Shown piece after piece: positions 46,440-55,734 of a DNA stretch of 64,000 nucleotides. The stretch lies in the NCBI RefSeq assembly GCF_014284365.1, contig NZ_JACOGG010000005.1, positions 124,001 through 188,000 of the forward strand. The letters run 5' to 3'. The translations under genes and the position numbers were made by a program. Numbering within the stretch: the stretch's first letter is position 1; every line of letters starts with the position of its first letter. Source of the stretch: Cognatundibacterium rugosum (lineage in GTDB: Bacteria > Pseudomonadota > Gammaproteobacteria > Burkholderiales > Burkholderiaceae_D). The notes under the pieces are model-generated. The model saw only the letters and a program-made list of their open reading frames with translations, made no database searches and had not been told where the DNA came from.

Positions 46440-46481
46440 AAAAACAGCCCAGCATACGCCTACCGTTGCCGGGCTGTTTTT
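46440..46481 (+). terminator. Terminator of the isc operon
   Basis: AAAAACAGCCC pairs with GGGCTGTTTTT, 11 bp with a central loop of about 20 nt and a T-run. Confidence 0.88.
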
Positions 46482-46668
46482 ACATTTTCGCGACAAATCT
46501 ACTGGCGTTGCATTGTTTTGAGTTGCTGGCAGTAACTAAACTTGCCCTAATGAAAAAAAGCTTTTAGTATGATTAGGCTGCCAATGTGAGGTTAGAAAAC
46601 TGAAATGACTTTGGTTACAGGCATTGCTGATTGGCACAAGTTGCAATAATGGCAACAATTCAAATGAA

Positions 46669-46771
46669 TAGGACTTGCTCAAATTTGTTCCGGCAAGGCA
46701 TGGCGACGCAGGCAGTATGGGCGGTACGACAAGGAACCATTACGCCGCCGGGCGGTTTTGCGTAAGTCCTA
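46669..46771 (+). promoter_or_regulatory. Structured leader RNA of the histidine kinase gene
   Basis: TAGGACTTGC (46669-46678) pairs with GTAAGTCCTA (46762-46771) over 10 positions including one G-U. After a 1x1 mismatch, CAAA (46680-46683) pairs with TTTG (46757-46760). Inside, GTTCC (46687-46691) can pair with GGAAC (46733-46737), and GCCGC-CGG-GCGGT (46744-46756) folds as a small hairpin, so the whole could be a three-way junction. It ends 16 nt before the Shine-Dalgarno. I do not recognise a known riboswitch class. The rest of the 46482-46797 gap holds an undefined promoter and no gene. Confidence 0.5.
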
Positions 46772-46797
46772 ATGAAGTAATGCTAACAGGAAAAACA

Positions 46798-48411
46798 ATG
46801 GGGTTTCAACAATTGCTCACCGCTTTACGCAGTCGCATTTCTCTCAGACTGGCTATCATCCTTGCCGTGGTATTCGGACTGACGGTACCTGCTGCAGTTC
46901 TTGTACCCTACCAGCTCAATACCATAGAAGAGGCCGTGCGCAGCAAAAACAAGGACGATCATGAGCGCCTGGTTGGTATCCTGTCTGTTATTCTGTCCGA
47001 ACCCTTGTGGCAAATCACTCCGGAAATTGCCAATATTTCCAGCGAAGTCGTGTATTCCGATCCACGCGTCGCCAGCATCGAAGTAATCACCCTGCCCGAC
47101 CGCAAAGAATTCATCAAAAACGATACCCGTCGCCACTCGCAAAAAGGCCCATTTACTATCAAGACACGTGAAATTACGCATGGCGGCCAGGTGATCGGTG
47201 AGGTCACACTGACGCTGGCGGAGGACCTGCTGCAAGAAAGCCTGCGTTCGGATTTTCGCCGTTACATGACAACTGCGGCGCTGTCACTGATATTAGCGAT
47301 TATCTTTATTTTGATGGTACTGCAATGGCGTCTGGTCAAACCTGTCAAAGTCCTCATGGAAAAATCGGACCGGCTGGCAAATGGTGAATTGAATGACCCG
47401 ATTGCACTCAATCGTGAAGATGAACTGGGCCATCTGGCCAGCAGTCTGGAGGCAACGCGTCAGGCGCTGCAGCATTCTTTCGGTGAACTGGAAATAAAAA
47501 ATCAGCAATTACTGGAATACTCGGGAACACTGGAATCCAAGGTACGACAACGTACCCAGGAACTGGAAAGCGTGAACCAGAACCTGGAAGCCGCACTCCA
47601 CAACGTGAATAATGCACAAGCTGAACTGGCAAGAGTAGAACGCATGGCAGCGCTGGGTTCGATGGTAGCTGGCGTAGCGCATGAACTCAACACCCCTTTA
47701 GGTAACTGTCTGCTGGTTGCCAGCACACTGGAAGAAGAAACCCGACGCCTGCTGAAAATGGTGGAAGAAGGTCAGATACGACGCTCCGATCTGACACGCT
47801 ATGCGGAAACAGCGTTGGATTCAACGAAACTATTGCTGCGCGGATTGCAGCAGTCTGCGCATCTGGTGGGCGACTTTAAACAGGTCGCAGTTGATCAGTC
47901 CAGCGCACAAAGGCGTCGTTTCGGACTTCTGGTCATGTTGCAGGAACTGAGTGCATTGCTGCATTCCAGCTTGCGCAAGACGCCATTCACACTGGAACTG
48001 GATATACCAGCCGATATAGAAATGGACAGCTACCCGGGTCCTTTGGGTCAGGTCTTTACCAACCTGGTCAACAATTCTGTGATTCATGGACTGGAAGGCA
48101 GAAGCTCAGGCCAGATGCGTTGCAGCGCTGAGAGAATGGGCGATTACGTGATGCTGATTTTCAGTGATAACGGAAAAGGCATCCCGCCTGACATCGTTAA
48201 CCGTATTTTTGAACCCTTCTTTACCACCAAGTTTGGACAAGGCGGCAGTGGCCTGGGACTTAGCATTACCTTCAATATGATTACCAATGTATTGGGCGGC
48301 AATATCAATGTATCGAGCATACCGGATAAAGGTACTCAGTTTGAAATCCGCCTGCCGCTGACAGCGCCTGGTGACAGAGAGGCAAAAGATCCCCTACTCA
48401 GTCCCGATTGA
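46798..48411 (+). CDS. Sensor histidine kinase (orphan)
   Basis: 537 residues from the ATG at 46798, which follows AGGA at 7 nt; earlier starts would lie in the structured leader. A first membrane span (about 17-38, [20 protein letters not shown]), a periplasmic sensor part of about 110 residues and a second span ([20 protein letters not shown]) come first. A HAMP domain and a coiled coil ([20 protein letters not shown]) follow. The phospho-acceptor is His295 in [13 protein letters not shown], an HN-x-x type histidine-kinase box. The ATPase domain has [29 protein letters not shown] and GGSGLGLSI. No response regulator is next to it; the partner must be encoded elsewhere. Confidence 0.92.
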   Translation: MGFQQLLTALRSRISLRLAIILAVVFGLTVPAAVLVPYQLNTIEEAVRSKNKDDHERLVGILSVILSEPLWQITPEIANISSEVVYSDPRVASIEVITLPDRKEFIKNDTRRHSQKGPFTIKTREITHGGQVIGEVTLTLAEDLLQESLRSDFRRYMTTAALSLILAIIFILMVLQWRLVKPVKVLMEKSDRLANGELNDPIALNREDELGHLASSLEATRQALQHSFGELEIKNQQLLEYSGTLESKVRQRTQELESVNQNLEAALHNVNNAQAELARVERMAALGSMVAGVAHELNTPLGNCLLVASTLEEETRRLLKMVEEGQIRRSDLTRYAETALDSTKLLLRGLQQSAHLVGDFKQVAVDQSSAQRRRFGLLVMLQELSALLHSSLRKTPFTLELDIPADIEMDSYPGPLGQVFTNLVNNSVIHGLEGRSSGQMRCSAERMGDYVMLIFSDNGKGIPPDIVNRIFEPFFTTKFGQGGSGLGLSITFNMITNVLGGNINVSSIPDKGTQFEIRLPLTAPGDREAKDPLLSPD

Positions 48412-48431
48412 GTTGCAAGCCGTTGGGAATG

Positions 48432-48471
48432 TCGAGGTGTTTCGGGTGTATACTAGCGCCTCGATTTTTTC
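48432..48471 (+). terminator. Possible terminator after the histidine kinase gene
   Basis: TCGAGG pairs with CCTCGA across a large loop and is followed by T6. The loop contains TATACT (about 48448-48453), a likely -10 box for thyA, so the two signals overlap. Confidence 0.5.
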
Positions 48472-48488
48472 TCACATGTGGACTGACT

Positions 48489-49283
48489 ATGCGCCAATAC
48501 CTCGACTTCATGCGTCATGTACGTGACCATGGAACCACAAAGACAGACCGGACCGGAACCGGCACTGTTTCGGTGTTTGGCTATCAGATGCGGTTTGACC
48601 TGAATCAGGGCTTTCCGCTCGTTACCACCAAAAAACTACACCTGAAATCCATCGTGCATGAACTGATCTGGTTCCTGCAAGGATCTACTAATATCCGCTA
48701 TCTCAAAGAGAATGGCGTCTCGATCTGGGATGAATGGGCCGATGAACAGGGCGACCTGGGTCCGGTCTACGGCTCACAATGGCGTAGCTGGCCGACACCG
48801 GATGGCCAGCACATCGACCAGATACAGCAACTGTTAGATCAGATCAAAAACAATCCCGATTCGCGCCGTCTGATCGTATCCGCCTGGAATGTGGCTGATA
48901 TCCCGCAAATGAAACTGCCACCATGCCATGCGCTGTTCCAGTTTTATGTCGCCGATGGTAAATTGTCGTGCCAGCTCTATCAGCGCAGTGCGGACATTTT
49001 CCTTGGGGTGCCATTCAATATTGCGTCCTATGCTCTGCTGACCCACATGGTGGCGCAACAGACAGGGTTGGGCGTGGGTGACTTTATCTGGACTGGCGGT
49101 GATTGCCACTTATATTCCAACCACATGGAACAAGTCGAGCTGCAGTTATCGCGCGATACGCTGACCTTGCCTCAGTTAGTAATCAAACGTCATCCGGATA
49201 CGCTGTTTGATTATCAGTTTGATGACTTCGAGTTCAGGGACTACCAATTCCATCCGGCAATCAAAGCACCGGTTGCGGTATAA
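48489..49283 (+). CDS. thyA: Thymidylate synthase
   Basis: ThyA makes dTMP from dUMP with methylenetetrahydrofolate. From the ATG at 48489 it is 264 residues, the same as E. coli. It shows [36 protein letters not shown], and [18 protein letters not shown]. The catalytic Cys lies in [20 protein letters not shown], and [18 protein letters not shown] follows. A longer frame upstream is not conserved. folA follows after 13 nt, forming the classic thyA-folA pair that regenerates tetrahydrofolate. Confidence 0.97.
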   Translation: MRQYLDFMRHVRDHGTTKTDRTGTGTVSVFGYQMRFDLNQGFPLVTTKKLHLKSIVHELIWFLQGSTNIRYLKENGVSIWDEWADEQGDLGPVYGSQWRSWPTPDGQHIDQIQQLLDQIKNNPDSRRLIVSAWNVADIPQMKLPPCHALFQFYVADGKLSCQLYQRSADIFLGVPFNIASYALLTHMVAQQTGLGVGDFIWTGGDCHLYSNHMEQVELQLSRDTLTLPQLVIKRHPDTLFDYQFDDFEFRDYQFHPAIKAPVAV

Positions 49284-49296
49284 AGGGTTCATCACT

Positions 49297-49791
49297 ATGT
49301 CATCTTTGACTGTTATCGTTGCTACCGATCAGCAATCAGGTATAGGTATCAACAATACCCTGCCCTGGCATCTGCCTGAAGATTTGGCGCACTTCAAGAA
49401 AACCACCAGTGGTCATCCTATTATCATGGGCCGTAAAACCTTTGAATCGATAGGCCGGCCGCTGCCGAACCGACGTAACATCGTCATTTCCGGTAATCCC
49501 GAATGGAAGCATGAGGGGGTGGAAGTATTTTCATCGCTGCAGAAAGCAAGAGCGGCCATCGACGCAGCACAGGCTTTCGTCATAGGCGGCTCGCAGATTT
49601 ATCAGCAAGTGCTGGAGCTTGGGCTGGCTGATAAACTGATCATTACAGAAATACAATCCAGTTTTCCGTGTGATGCTTTTTTCCCACCGATAGACAAACA
49701 AAGGTGGACCGAAACCGCACGCGAAAACCACTATTCTGAAACCCAGCAATTGCATTATGCTTTTGTTACGTATGAAAAGAACCAGGCTTGA
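49297..49791 (+). CDS. folA: Dihydrofolate reductase
   Basis: FolA reduces the dihydrofolate released by ThyA. It is 164 residues from the ATG at 49297. Landmarks are IVATDQQSGIGINNTLPWHL, PEDLAHFKKTTSGHPIIMGR with the catalytic acidic residue, KTFESIGRPLPNRRNIVIS for NADPH binding, and AFVIGGSQIYQQVLEL. The tight spacing with thyA indicates one transcript. Confidence 0.97.
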   Translation: MSSLTVIVATDQQSGIGINNTLPWHLPEDLAHFKKTTSGHPIIMGRKTFESIGRPLPNRRNIVISGNPEWKHEGVEVFSSLQKARAAIDAAQAFVIGGSQIYQQVLELGLADKLIITEIQSSFPCDAFFPPIDKQRWTETARENHYSETQQLHYAFVTYEKNQA

Positions 49792-49865
49792 GGCAAAATG
49801 ATACAGTCCTGACCAGAGACCACCTGGTATCAGCAATGCACAACTCAAAATAAAAAGGAAAAATT

Positions 49866-50438
49866 ATGTCCGGACACGGTTTCCATGTACATGGTCCACA
49901 CGACCACGAAATTGAACACGTTGCCCAGCATGGCAGCGACGATTTTGCCAGCCGTATCGCAGTCATGACTGCCATTATGGCAACAGTAGGCGCACTGTTT
50001 GGCTATGAAGGTGGCGCGACTCAGAATGACGCGGCTATGTTTAAAAACAATGCAGCGATCAAAAAGACTGAAGCCTCCAACCAATGGAATTTTTATCAGT
50101 CTAAAAGTAACAAACAAAACCTCGCAGAGCTTGCACTTGTGATCCCTGGCACCGATACTGAGAAGTACAAGGCGGATGTCGCACGCTACAAAGCAGAAAA
50201 AGAAGAGATTAAAAAGAAAGCTGAAGAATTGGAAGCCGAATCCCATCATTGGGAAGATGCGTCTGAAAATGCACTGCACCAGCACCATCGCTGGGCACAA
50301 GCCATGACAGCGGTACAAATCGCCATTTCACTGGCGGCGATTACTTTGCTGACCAAGAAAAAATGGCTGCAATTTACTTCATATGGCGTAGCGGGTATCG
50401 GCGTGGTACTGGCGAGCTTAGCCTGGCTACATATTTAA
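49866..50438 (+). CDS. DUF4337 family membrane protein
   Basis: 190 residues. The His-rich N-terminus (MSGHGFHVHGPHDHEIEH) precedes a first hydrophobic stretch (IAVMTAIMATVGALFGYEGG). A long charged coiled coil follows (KADVARYKAEKEEIKKKAEE). Two C-terminal membrane spans come last (AVQIAISLAAITLLT and YGVAGIGVVLASLAWL). This matches the DUF4337 layout. The function is unknown; the His-rich tail could bind metal, but that is a guess. Eight nt separate it from the MipA-like gene. Confidence 0.85.
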   Translation: MSGHGFHVHGPHDHEIEHVAQHGSDDFASRIAVMTAIMATVGALFGYEGGATQNDAAMFKNNAAIKKTEASNQWNFYQSKSNKQNLAELALVIPGTDTEKYKADVARYKAEKEEIKKKAEELEAESHHWEDASENALHQHHRWAQAMTAVQIAISLAAITLLTKKKWLQFTSYGVAGIGVVLASLAWLHI

Positions 50439-50445
50439 AGAGAAC

Positions 50446-51240
50446 ATGATGAAAAAATTACTATGTGCAGTGCTACTCGCGGCGGCACTGCCCTCAGTAC
50501 AAGCGCAAACTTCGGAGTTCGTGCAGACCATACCGGAATTCTACCTGCCTAAGGATATCAACTATTCACTGGGCACTGTGGCGTTATCCGTTCCGAAATA
50601 TCATGGCTCGGATGAGCGCCGTTACGCGCTCTATCCTATGTTTGATGTGCAGTGGAAAAGCGGCGCTTTCTTCAGTTCCGTGAATGGCTTGGGTTATAAC
50701 TTCTCTAAGAACGCAGCGATGCAGTATGGCTTACGTATGTCATTGGAAGCGGCGCGCGACGAATCGCGCTCATCCAAACTGCGCGGCCTGGGTGACGTAA
50801 ATACCGCGATTGAGCCAGGTGCATTTTTTAACTTCTCACTGAGCGAACAATACACCCTGCTGTCATCTCTACGTTATGGCTCGGGGGTGGATCACAATGG
50901 AGTACAAGTCAGTCTGGGTGGCCGCATTTCTACGGCACTGACCCCTCAACACCGTCTCAGCGCCTCACTGCGTGCTAACTGGGCCAATAGCAGCTATATG
51001 CAGTCCTATTATGGTGTGACGCCGCAACAGGCACAGGCTAGCGGCTATACGACATTCACGCCAAACGCAGGCGTATCTGATATCAAACTCGGTGCCAGCT
51101 GGCACTGGACCATAGACACGAACTGGTCGCTGACCACCGGCACCTCCTACAGCCGTTTGTCTGGTGATGCAGCCAAGAGCCCGTTTGTCGTTGATAAAAA
51201 CGCGGTCTCGGTATTTTCTGCGGCAAGCTATCGCTTCTGA
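50446..51240 (+). CDS. MipA/OmpV family outer-membrane protein
   Basis: 264 residues with a signal peptide (MMKKLLCAVLLAAALPSVQA, cleavage about residue 20). The mature part is a chain of amphipathic beta-strands ending in an aromatic residue (VFSAASYRF), as expected for an outer-membrane barrel. The N-terminal SLGTVALSVPKYHGSDERRY and GAFFSSVNGLGYNFS are typical of the MipA/OmpV family. MipA in E. coli scaffolds murein enzymes; many members have no known role. It is probably co-transcribed with the DUF4337 gene. Confidence 0.88.
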   Translation: MMKKLLCAVLLAAALPSVQAQTSEFVQTIPEFYLPKDINYSLGTVALSVPKYHGSDERRYALYPMFDVQWKSGAFFSSVNGLGYNFSKNAAMQYGLRMSLEAARDESRSSKLRGLGDVNTAIEPGAFFNFSLSEQYTLLSSLRYGSGVDHNGVQVSLGGRISTALTPQHRLSASLRANWANSSYMQSYYGVTPQQAQASGYTTFTPNAGVSDIKLGASWHWTIDTNWSLTTGTSYSRLSGDAAKSPFVVDKNAVSVFSAASYRF

Positions 51241-51265
51241 TCACTGCAAAACAGCAGGTAAGCGA

Positions 51266-51293
51266 AAAATGGGTATCTGTGGATACCCATTTT
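51266..51293 (+). terminator. Terminator after the MipA-like gene
   Basis: AAAATGGGTATC and GATACCCATTTT form a perfect 12-bp stem with a TGTG loop. Confidence 0.8.
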
Positions 51294-51342
51294 CCATTTC
51301 TGCAGTCTAATTTAAGCTGCACGGCACACCGACTTCCTCAGG

Positions 51343-51365
51343 ATTTCATGACAAGCTCATGAAAT
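51343..51365. promoter_or_regulatory. 23-bp palindrome upstream of the decarboxylase gene
   Basis: ATTTCATGA and TCATGAAAT form a perfect 9-bp inverted repeat around CAAGC, 148 nt before the ATG. No T-run follows, so an operator is more likely than a terminator. A second short dyad, ATGAG-TGGC-CTCAT, lies closer to the gene. Confidence 0.5.
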
Positions 51366-51512
51366 TGGTACACGGCGCAGAAAATGCAACTATTTTTTTA
51401 CATGAGTGGCCTCATATCTGAGAGAATTCGCTTCTTTGAATTTTTCGGCGCGCAAGCGGTTACCAAACTTGCCCAGGCGTCTCCCTTGTAACAAGCTTTT
51501 TTGGAGACCTCC

Positions 51513-53783
51513 ATGAAATTCCGCTTCCCCATCGTCATCATTGACGAAGATTTCCGTTCTGAAAACACCTCTGGCCTCGGCATCCGCGCATTAGCGGAAG
51601 CGATCGAGTCTGAAGGCATGGAAGTCCTGGGCGTTACCAGCTATGGTGACTTATCTCAGTTCGCGCAACAACAATCGCGCGCCTCGGCGTTCATCCTCTC
51701 GATTGACGATGAAGAATTCGGCGATGGCACTGATGAAGAAACCGATCACGCACTGAAGTCGCTACGCGCCTTCGTGGAAGAGATACGCTACAAAAACGCG
51801 GACATCCCAATTTATCTGTACGGCGAAACCCGTACTTCACGCCACATCCCTAATGATATTCTGCGTGAACTGCATGGCTTCATTCATATGTTTGAAGACA
51901 CACCGGAATTCGTCGCGCGCCATATCATTCGTGAAGCCAAGTCTTATCTGGACAGCCTGGCGCCGCCATTCTTCCGCGCGCTGGTGCACTACGCCAATGA
52001 CGGCTCATACTCCTGGCACTGCCCCGGCCACTCCGGTGGCGTAGCTTTCCTGAAGTCGCCTATCGGCCAGATGTTCCACCAATTTTTTGGTGAAAATATG
52101 TTGCGTGCCGACGTTTGTAACGCGGTGGAAGAACTCGGTCAATTGCTGGATCATACCGGTCCGGTGGCAGCATCTGAACGCAATGCCGCGCGCATCTTCA
52201 ATGCAGATCACTGCTACTTCGTCACCAACGGCACCTCTACCTCGAATAAGATGGTCTGGCACTCTACCGTTGCGCCGGGCGACATCGTGGTAGTTGACCG
52301 TAACTGCCATAAGTCCATCCTGCATTCCATCATCATGTGTGGCGCAATCCCGGTTTTCCTGATGCCTACCCGCAATCACCTGGGTATCATTGGCCCTATC
52401 CCGCTGGAAGAATTCAGCATGGAGAGCATACAAAGGAAGATCGAAGCAAACCCGTTTGCACGTGAAGCCAAGAACAAAAAGCCACGCATCCTGACCATTA
52501 CCCAATCGACCTATGACGGCGTCCTGTACAACGTTGAAGTGTTGAAGGATTTGCTGGACGGTGAAATTGACACACTGCACTTCGACGAAGCATGGCTGCC
52601 ACACGCGACTTTCCATGACTTTTACAAAGATATGCATGCCATCGGCAAGGATCGTCCGCGCGCGAAAGAGTCGATGATTTTCTCTACCCAGTCCACCCAT
52701 AAACTGTTGGCAGGCATTTCACAGGCATCGCAAATTCTGGTGCGGGAATCGGAATCGCGCAAACTGGATAAAGACAGCTTCAATGAAGCCTACCTGATGC
52801 ATACCTCCACTTCGCCGCAGTATTCGATTATCGCTTCCTGCGATATCGCGGCAGCAATGATGGAAGCACCAGGCGGTACTGCGCTGGTGGAAGAATCTAT
52901 CCTGGAAGCACTGGACTTCCGCCGCGCAATGCGCAAAGTGGACCAGGAATGGGGTAAAGACTGGTGGTTCCAGGTATGGGGTCCCGAAGAATTTGCCAAT
53001 GATGGTATAGGCTCACGCGATGACTGGATCATCCGCGCCGAAGACAACTGGCATGGCTTCGGTAAGCTGGCCAGTGGGTTCAATATGCTGGACCCAATCA
53101 AGGCCACCATTGTTACGCCTGGTCTGTCGCTGGAAGGTAAATTCGGTGAAACCGGCATCCCGGCTTCCATCGTGACCAAATATCTGGCGGAACACGGCGT
53201 GATCGTTGAAAAATGCGGTCTGTACTCCTTCTTCATCATGTTCACCATCGGCATTACCAAAGGCCGTTGGAATACCCTGCTGACCGCCTTACAACAATTT
53301 AAGGACGATTACGATAAGAATCAGCCTATGTGGCGCATTCTGCCAGAATTTGCGGCAGCGAATCCGCGTTATGAAGGCATAGGCCTGAAAGACCTGTGCC
53401 AGGGTATACATGAAGCCTATAAAGCACATGATGTAGCACGTCTGACCACAGAAATGTATCTGTCAGATATGCAGCCTGCTATGAAGCCATCTGATGCGTT
53501 TGCCATGATGGCGCATCGTGAGATTGAGCGTGTGTCGATTGATGAGCTCGAAGGCCGTGTCACAGCCATTCTGCTCACGCCTTATCCGCCGGGCATTCCA
53601 CTGTTGATTCCTGGCGAACGCTTCAACCGCACCATCGTGGACTATCTGCGTTTTGTTCGCGACTTCAATGAAAAATTCCCTGGCTTCGAAACCGATTGCC
53701 ACGGATTGGTGAAGGCTGAAGTCGATGGCAAGCGTGGCTATTATGTTGATTGTGTGAAGTCGGACGCAACCATCAACAAATAA
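51513..53783 (+). CDS. Arg/Lys/Orn decarboxylase (fold-type I, AdiA-like length)
   Basis: 756 residues from the ATG behind GGAG. The N-terminal response-regulator-like wing (FPIVIIDEDFRSENTSGLGI) is followed by the PLP domain: YSWHCPGHSGGVAFLKSP, TNGTSTSNKMVWHS, DRNCHKSILHSIIMCGAIPV and DTLHFDEAWLPHATFH. The PLP lysine is Lys397 in STQSTHKLLAGISQ. The C-terminal part has LLTPYPPGIPLLIPGERF. Length equals E. coli AdiA (755), but motif reading alone cannot tell arginine from lysine or ornithine as substrate. These enzymes consume protons and make agmatine, cadaverine or putrescine. No antiporter is next to it. Confidence 0.92.
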   Translation: MKFRFPIVIIDEDFRSENTSGLGIRALAEAIESEGMEVLGVTSYGDLSQFAQQQSRASAFILSIDDEEFGDGTDEETDHALKSLRAFVEEIRYKNADIPIYLYGETRTSRHIPNDILRELHGFIHMFEDTPEFVARHIIREAKSYLDSLAPPFFRALVHYANDGSYSWHCPGHSGGVAFLKSPIGQMFHQFFGENMLRADVCNAVEELGQLLDHTGPVAASERNAARIFNADHCYFVTNGTSTSNKMVWHSTVAPGDIVVVDRNCHKSILHSIIMCGAIPVFLMPTRNHLGIIGPIPLEEFSMESIQRKIEANPFAREAKNKKPRILTITQSTYDGVLYNVEVLKDLLDGEIDTLHFDEAWLPHATFHDFYKDMHAIGKDRPRAKESMIFSTQSTHKLLAGISQASQILVRESESRKLDKDSFNEAYLMHTSTSPQYSIIASCDIAAAMMEAPGGTALVEESILEALDFRRAMRKVDQEWGKDWWFQVWGPEEFANDGIGSRDDWIIRAEDNWHGFGKLASGFNMLDPIKATIVTPGLSLEGKFGETGIPASIVTKYLAEHGVIVEKCGLYSFFIMFTIGITKGRWNTLLTALQQFKDDYDKNQPMWRILPEFAAANPRYEGIGLKDLCQGIHEAYKAHDVARLTTEMYLSDMQPAMKPSDAFAMMAHREIERVSIDELEGRVTAILLTPYPPGIPLLIPGERFNRTIVDYLRFVRDFNEKFPGFETDCHGLVKAEVDGKRGYYVDCVKSDATINK

Positions 53784-53809
53784 ACGCTGATTCAGTGACT
53801 AAGTGTTGC

Positions 53810-53851
53810 AAAAGCACCTGCTGTCCGCCTTGGGCTACGGGTGCTTTTTGC
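53810..53851 (+). terminator. Terminator after the decarboxylase gene
   Basis: AAAAGCACC pairs with GGTGCTTTT (9 bp) followed by T residues. Confidence 0.85.
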
Positions 53852-53975
53852 ATTTCGGCTGGGTTTTCAGTGCGTCTTTATAACAAATAAATTATCATTA
53901 CGTAATTATCTGCAGGGCAAATGCGCTGTTTTCTTCGAAAGTCTTTTACCTAACTAAGTTGAGTGGAACGATTAC

Positions 53976-54986
53976 ATGGGTGATGTACAAGGCCTGATGT
54001 CTCTGAAACATGCGGAAATCACTGTGGGGCAGACCCTGATGTGGCCTGTTTACAATCAGGACGGTGACATCCTGTCTGAAGCTGGCTTGCATATAGAAAG
54101 TGAGCAGCAACTCAAGCACTTACTCGACGTTGGCTACTGCAATGCGGATTTTTTGTGGGACAGCATTCCAGCCAAGTTGAGCGATCCGCTCCCCGCCACG
54201 ACAACTGCCGCGAGCACTGTGGCAAGTGCTTTGCCGTCCATTACGGCTGAACCATCCCTCACAACGCTCCCTGCTACTCAGCCAGGCATGCAATCCGGCA
54301 ATCCCGGTAGTCAGCCTAAACCTGAAGAACTAAACAAAGAAAGCGTGATAGAGCTTGACAGTGTACGCTGGCACGTGGGAGAGGTTTTTTTCCTGCAAAC
54401 TCAGGACAATGCCGGCATCCGCTACACGGTCAGACTGATAGGCTACGCCAAAAACAAATCACTGATGCTGACTGCCCCCATGCTGGATGGCAAAGCTGCC
54501 CTGATACGGGAAGGCCAGGGCTTTATTGTGCGTGCTTTTCCCGGCAAAAAGGCTTATGCCTTCACCAGTTCGCTAATCAAATACGTGTACTCACCCTTTC
54601 CTTATCTGCACCTGGCGTATCCAAGAGAAGTTCGTGCCACCACGATACGGCAGGCGGCACGCGCGACCGTAAAAATCATTGCCTCGGTGACGATAGGCAA
54701 TCCTGAGCAAACGGCTGCAGCATCCCTGGGTGATCTGAGTATGGGCGGGACATCCGGCATTATCAAACGCCAGTTGGGACGCAAAGGCGATACCGGCACC
54801 GTAAAGTTTCGTGTCAACGCAGCAGGCAGCGACGAATACCTGTCACTCAATGTCATCCTACGCTCTGTGGCCCCGACCGACAACGGCCTGGAATTCCGCC
54901 ATGGCTTCGAATTTGTCGATCTGAGCCCGCAGGCACGCCTGATCCTGTCCGCTTTCGTCCATCAGACGCTGGCTGAAACGAACTAA
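53976..54986 (+). CDS. PilZ domain protein with an N-terminal accessory domain
   Basis: 336 residues. The first 60 residues (SLKHAEITVGQTLMWPVYNQ, AGLHIESEQQLKHLLDVGYC) resemble the short N-terminal domain found before HD-GYP modules. A Thr/Ala/Pro linker (about 70-115) follows. Next comes a YcgR-N-like beta domain (about 125-210, with GEVFFLQTQDNAGIRYTVRL) and a C-terminal PilZ domain. The PilZ domain has the two c-di-GMP motifs: RQAARATVK (RxxxR) and GDLSMGGTSG (D-x-S-x-x-G). This suggests a c-di-GMP effector, perhaps acting on the flagellar motor like YcgR. No neighbour indicates the pathway. Confidence 0.85.
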   Translation: MGDVQGLMSLKHAEITVGQTLMWPVYNQDGDILSEAGLHIESEQQLKHLLDVGYCNADFLWDSIPAKLSDPLPATTTAASTVASALPSITAEPSLTTLPATQPGMQSGNPGSQPKPEELNKESVIELDSVRWHVGEVFFLQTQDNAGIRYTVRLIGYAKNKSLMLTAPMLDGKAALIREGQGFIVRAFPGKKAYAFTSSLIKYVYSPFPYLHLAYPREVRATTIRQAARATVKIIASVTIGNPEQTAAASLGDLSMGGTSGIIKRQLGRKGDTGTVKFRVNAAGSDEYLSLNVILRSVAPTDNGLEFRHGFEFVDLSPQARLILSAFVHQTLAETN

Positions 54987-55012
54987 TTCTTCAACAACAC
55001 AAACATTGGTAG

Positions 55013-55046
55013 CAAAAAAAATCCCGGTCTGTATAAACCGGGATTT
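55013..55046 (-). terminator. Terminator between the PilZ gene and dcd
   Basis: AAATCCCGGT and ACCGGGATTT form a 10-bp stem. On the minus strand an eight-T run follows, ending dcd; it may also act on the plus strand. Confidence 0.88.
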
Positions 55047-55068
55047 GTGTCGCTATGTAGACTGAAAT

Positions 55069-55635
55069 TTAAGTCTTAGGCAAGGTCACGCCATGTTGCC
55101 CCTGGTATTTGCCGCCGCGATCTTTATAGGAAGTTTCGCAAACTTCATCGCTTTCAAAGAATAAGACCTGTGCGCAGCCCTCGCCAGCGTAAATCTTAGC
55201 AGGCAAAGGTGTAGTGTTAGAAAATTCCAGCGTCACATAACCTTCCCATTCCGGTTCGAATGGCGTCACATTGACGATAATGCCGCAACGCGCATAGGTT
55301 GATTTACCCAGGCAAATCGTCAGTACACTACGCGGGATACGGAAGTACTCCATGGTGCGCGCCAACGCAAAGGAGTTAGGTGGAATGATGCAGACGTCAC
55401 CCTTGAAATCGACAAAAGACTTTTCATCGAAATTTTTAGGATCAACAATCGTACTGTTGATATTGGTGAAAATTTTAAATTCATCCGCACAGCGAATATC
55501 ATAACCGTACGAGGACGTGCCATAGCTGACGATACGCTGACCGTCACGCTCACGCACCTGACCCGGTTCAAACGGCTCTATCATGCCGTGTTCCTCGGCC
55601 ATACGACGTATCCACTTGTCTGATTTAATACTCAT
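55069..55635 (-). CDS. dcd: dCTP deaminase
   Basis: Dcd deaminates dCTP to dUTP, feeding dUMP to ThyA. The start at 55633-55635 follows AGGGGAAG (188 residues); an upstream in-frame extension has no conserved content. Landmarks are [76 protein letters not shown] with the catalytic Glu, and [18 protein letters not shown]. Length is typical of the trimeric deaminase. Confidence 0.96.
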   Translation of the reverse strand: MSIKSDKWIRRMAEEHGMIEPFEPGQVRERDGQRIVSYGTSSYGYDIRCADEFKIFTNINSTIVDPKNFDEKSFVDFKGDVCIIPPNSFALARTMEYFRIPRSVLTICLGKSTYARCGIIVNVTPFEPEWEGYVTLEFSNTTPLPAKIYAGEGCAQVLFFESDEVCETSYKDRGGKYQGQHGVTLPKT

Positions 55636-55734
55636 GTGCTTCCCCTGCTGAATTAATTGTCTAGCCGCGATTTTACGCGAAAATACGCCTCCATTTCTGT
55701 TTCCCATCTGGAGTACGCGCTGAATAGTCTTATT

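Noticed and set aside
46414-46440. iscX expected after fdx
   Set aside because: No ORF of suitable size follows before the operon terminator; the 62021 gene does not resemble IscX.
46632-46644. Sigma-54-like TGGCAC...TTGC before the histidine kinase
   Set aside because: The GG and GC pairs are 8 nt apart, not 10, so the spacing is wrong for sigma-54.
46675-46797. Upstream extension of the histidine kinase reading frame
   Set aside because: It would start at a TTG inside the paired leader, lacks a ribosome site, and the residues look random; the ATG at 46798 has a good Shine-Dalgarno.
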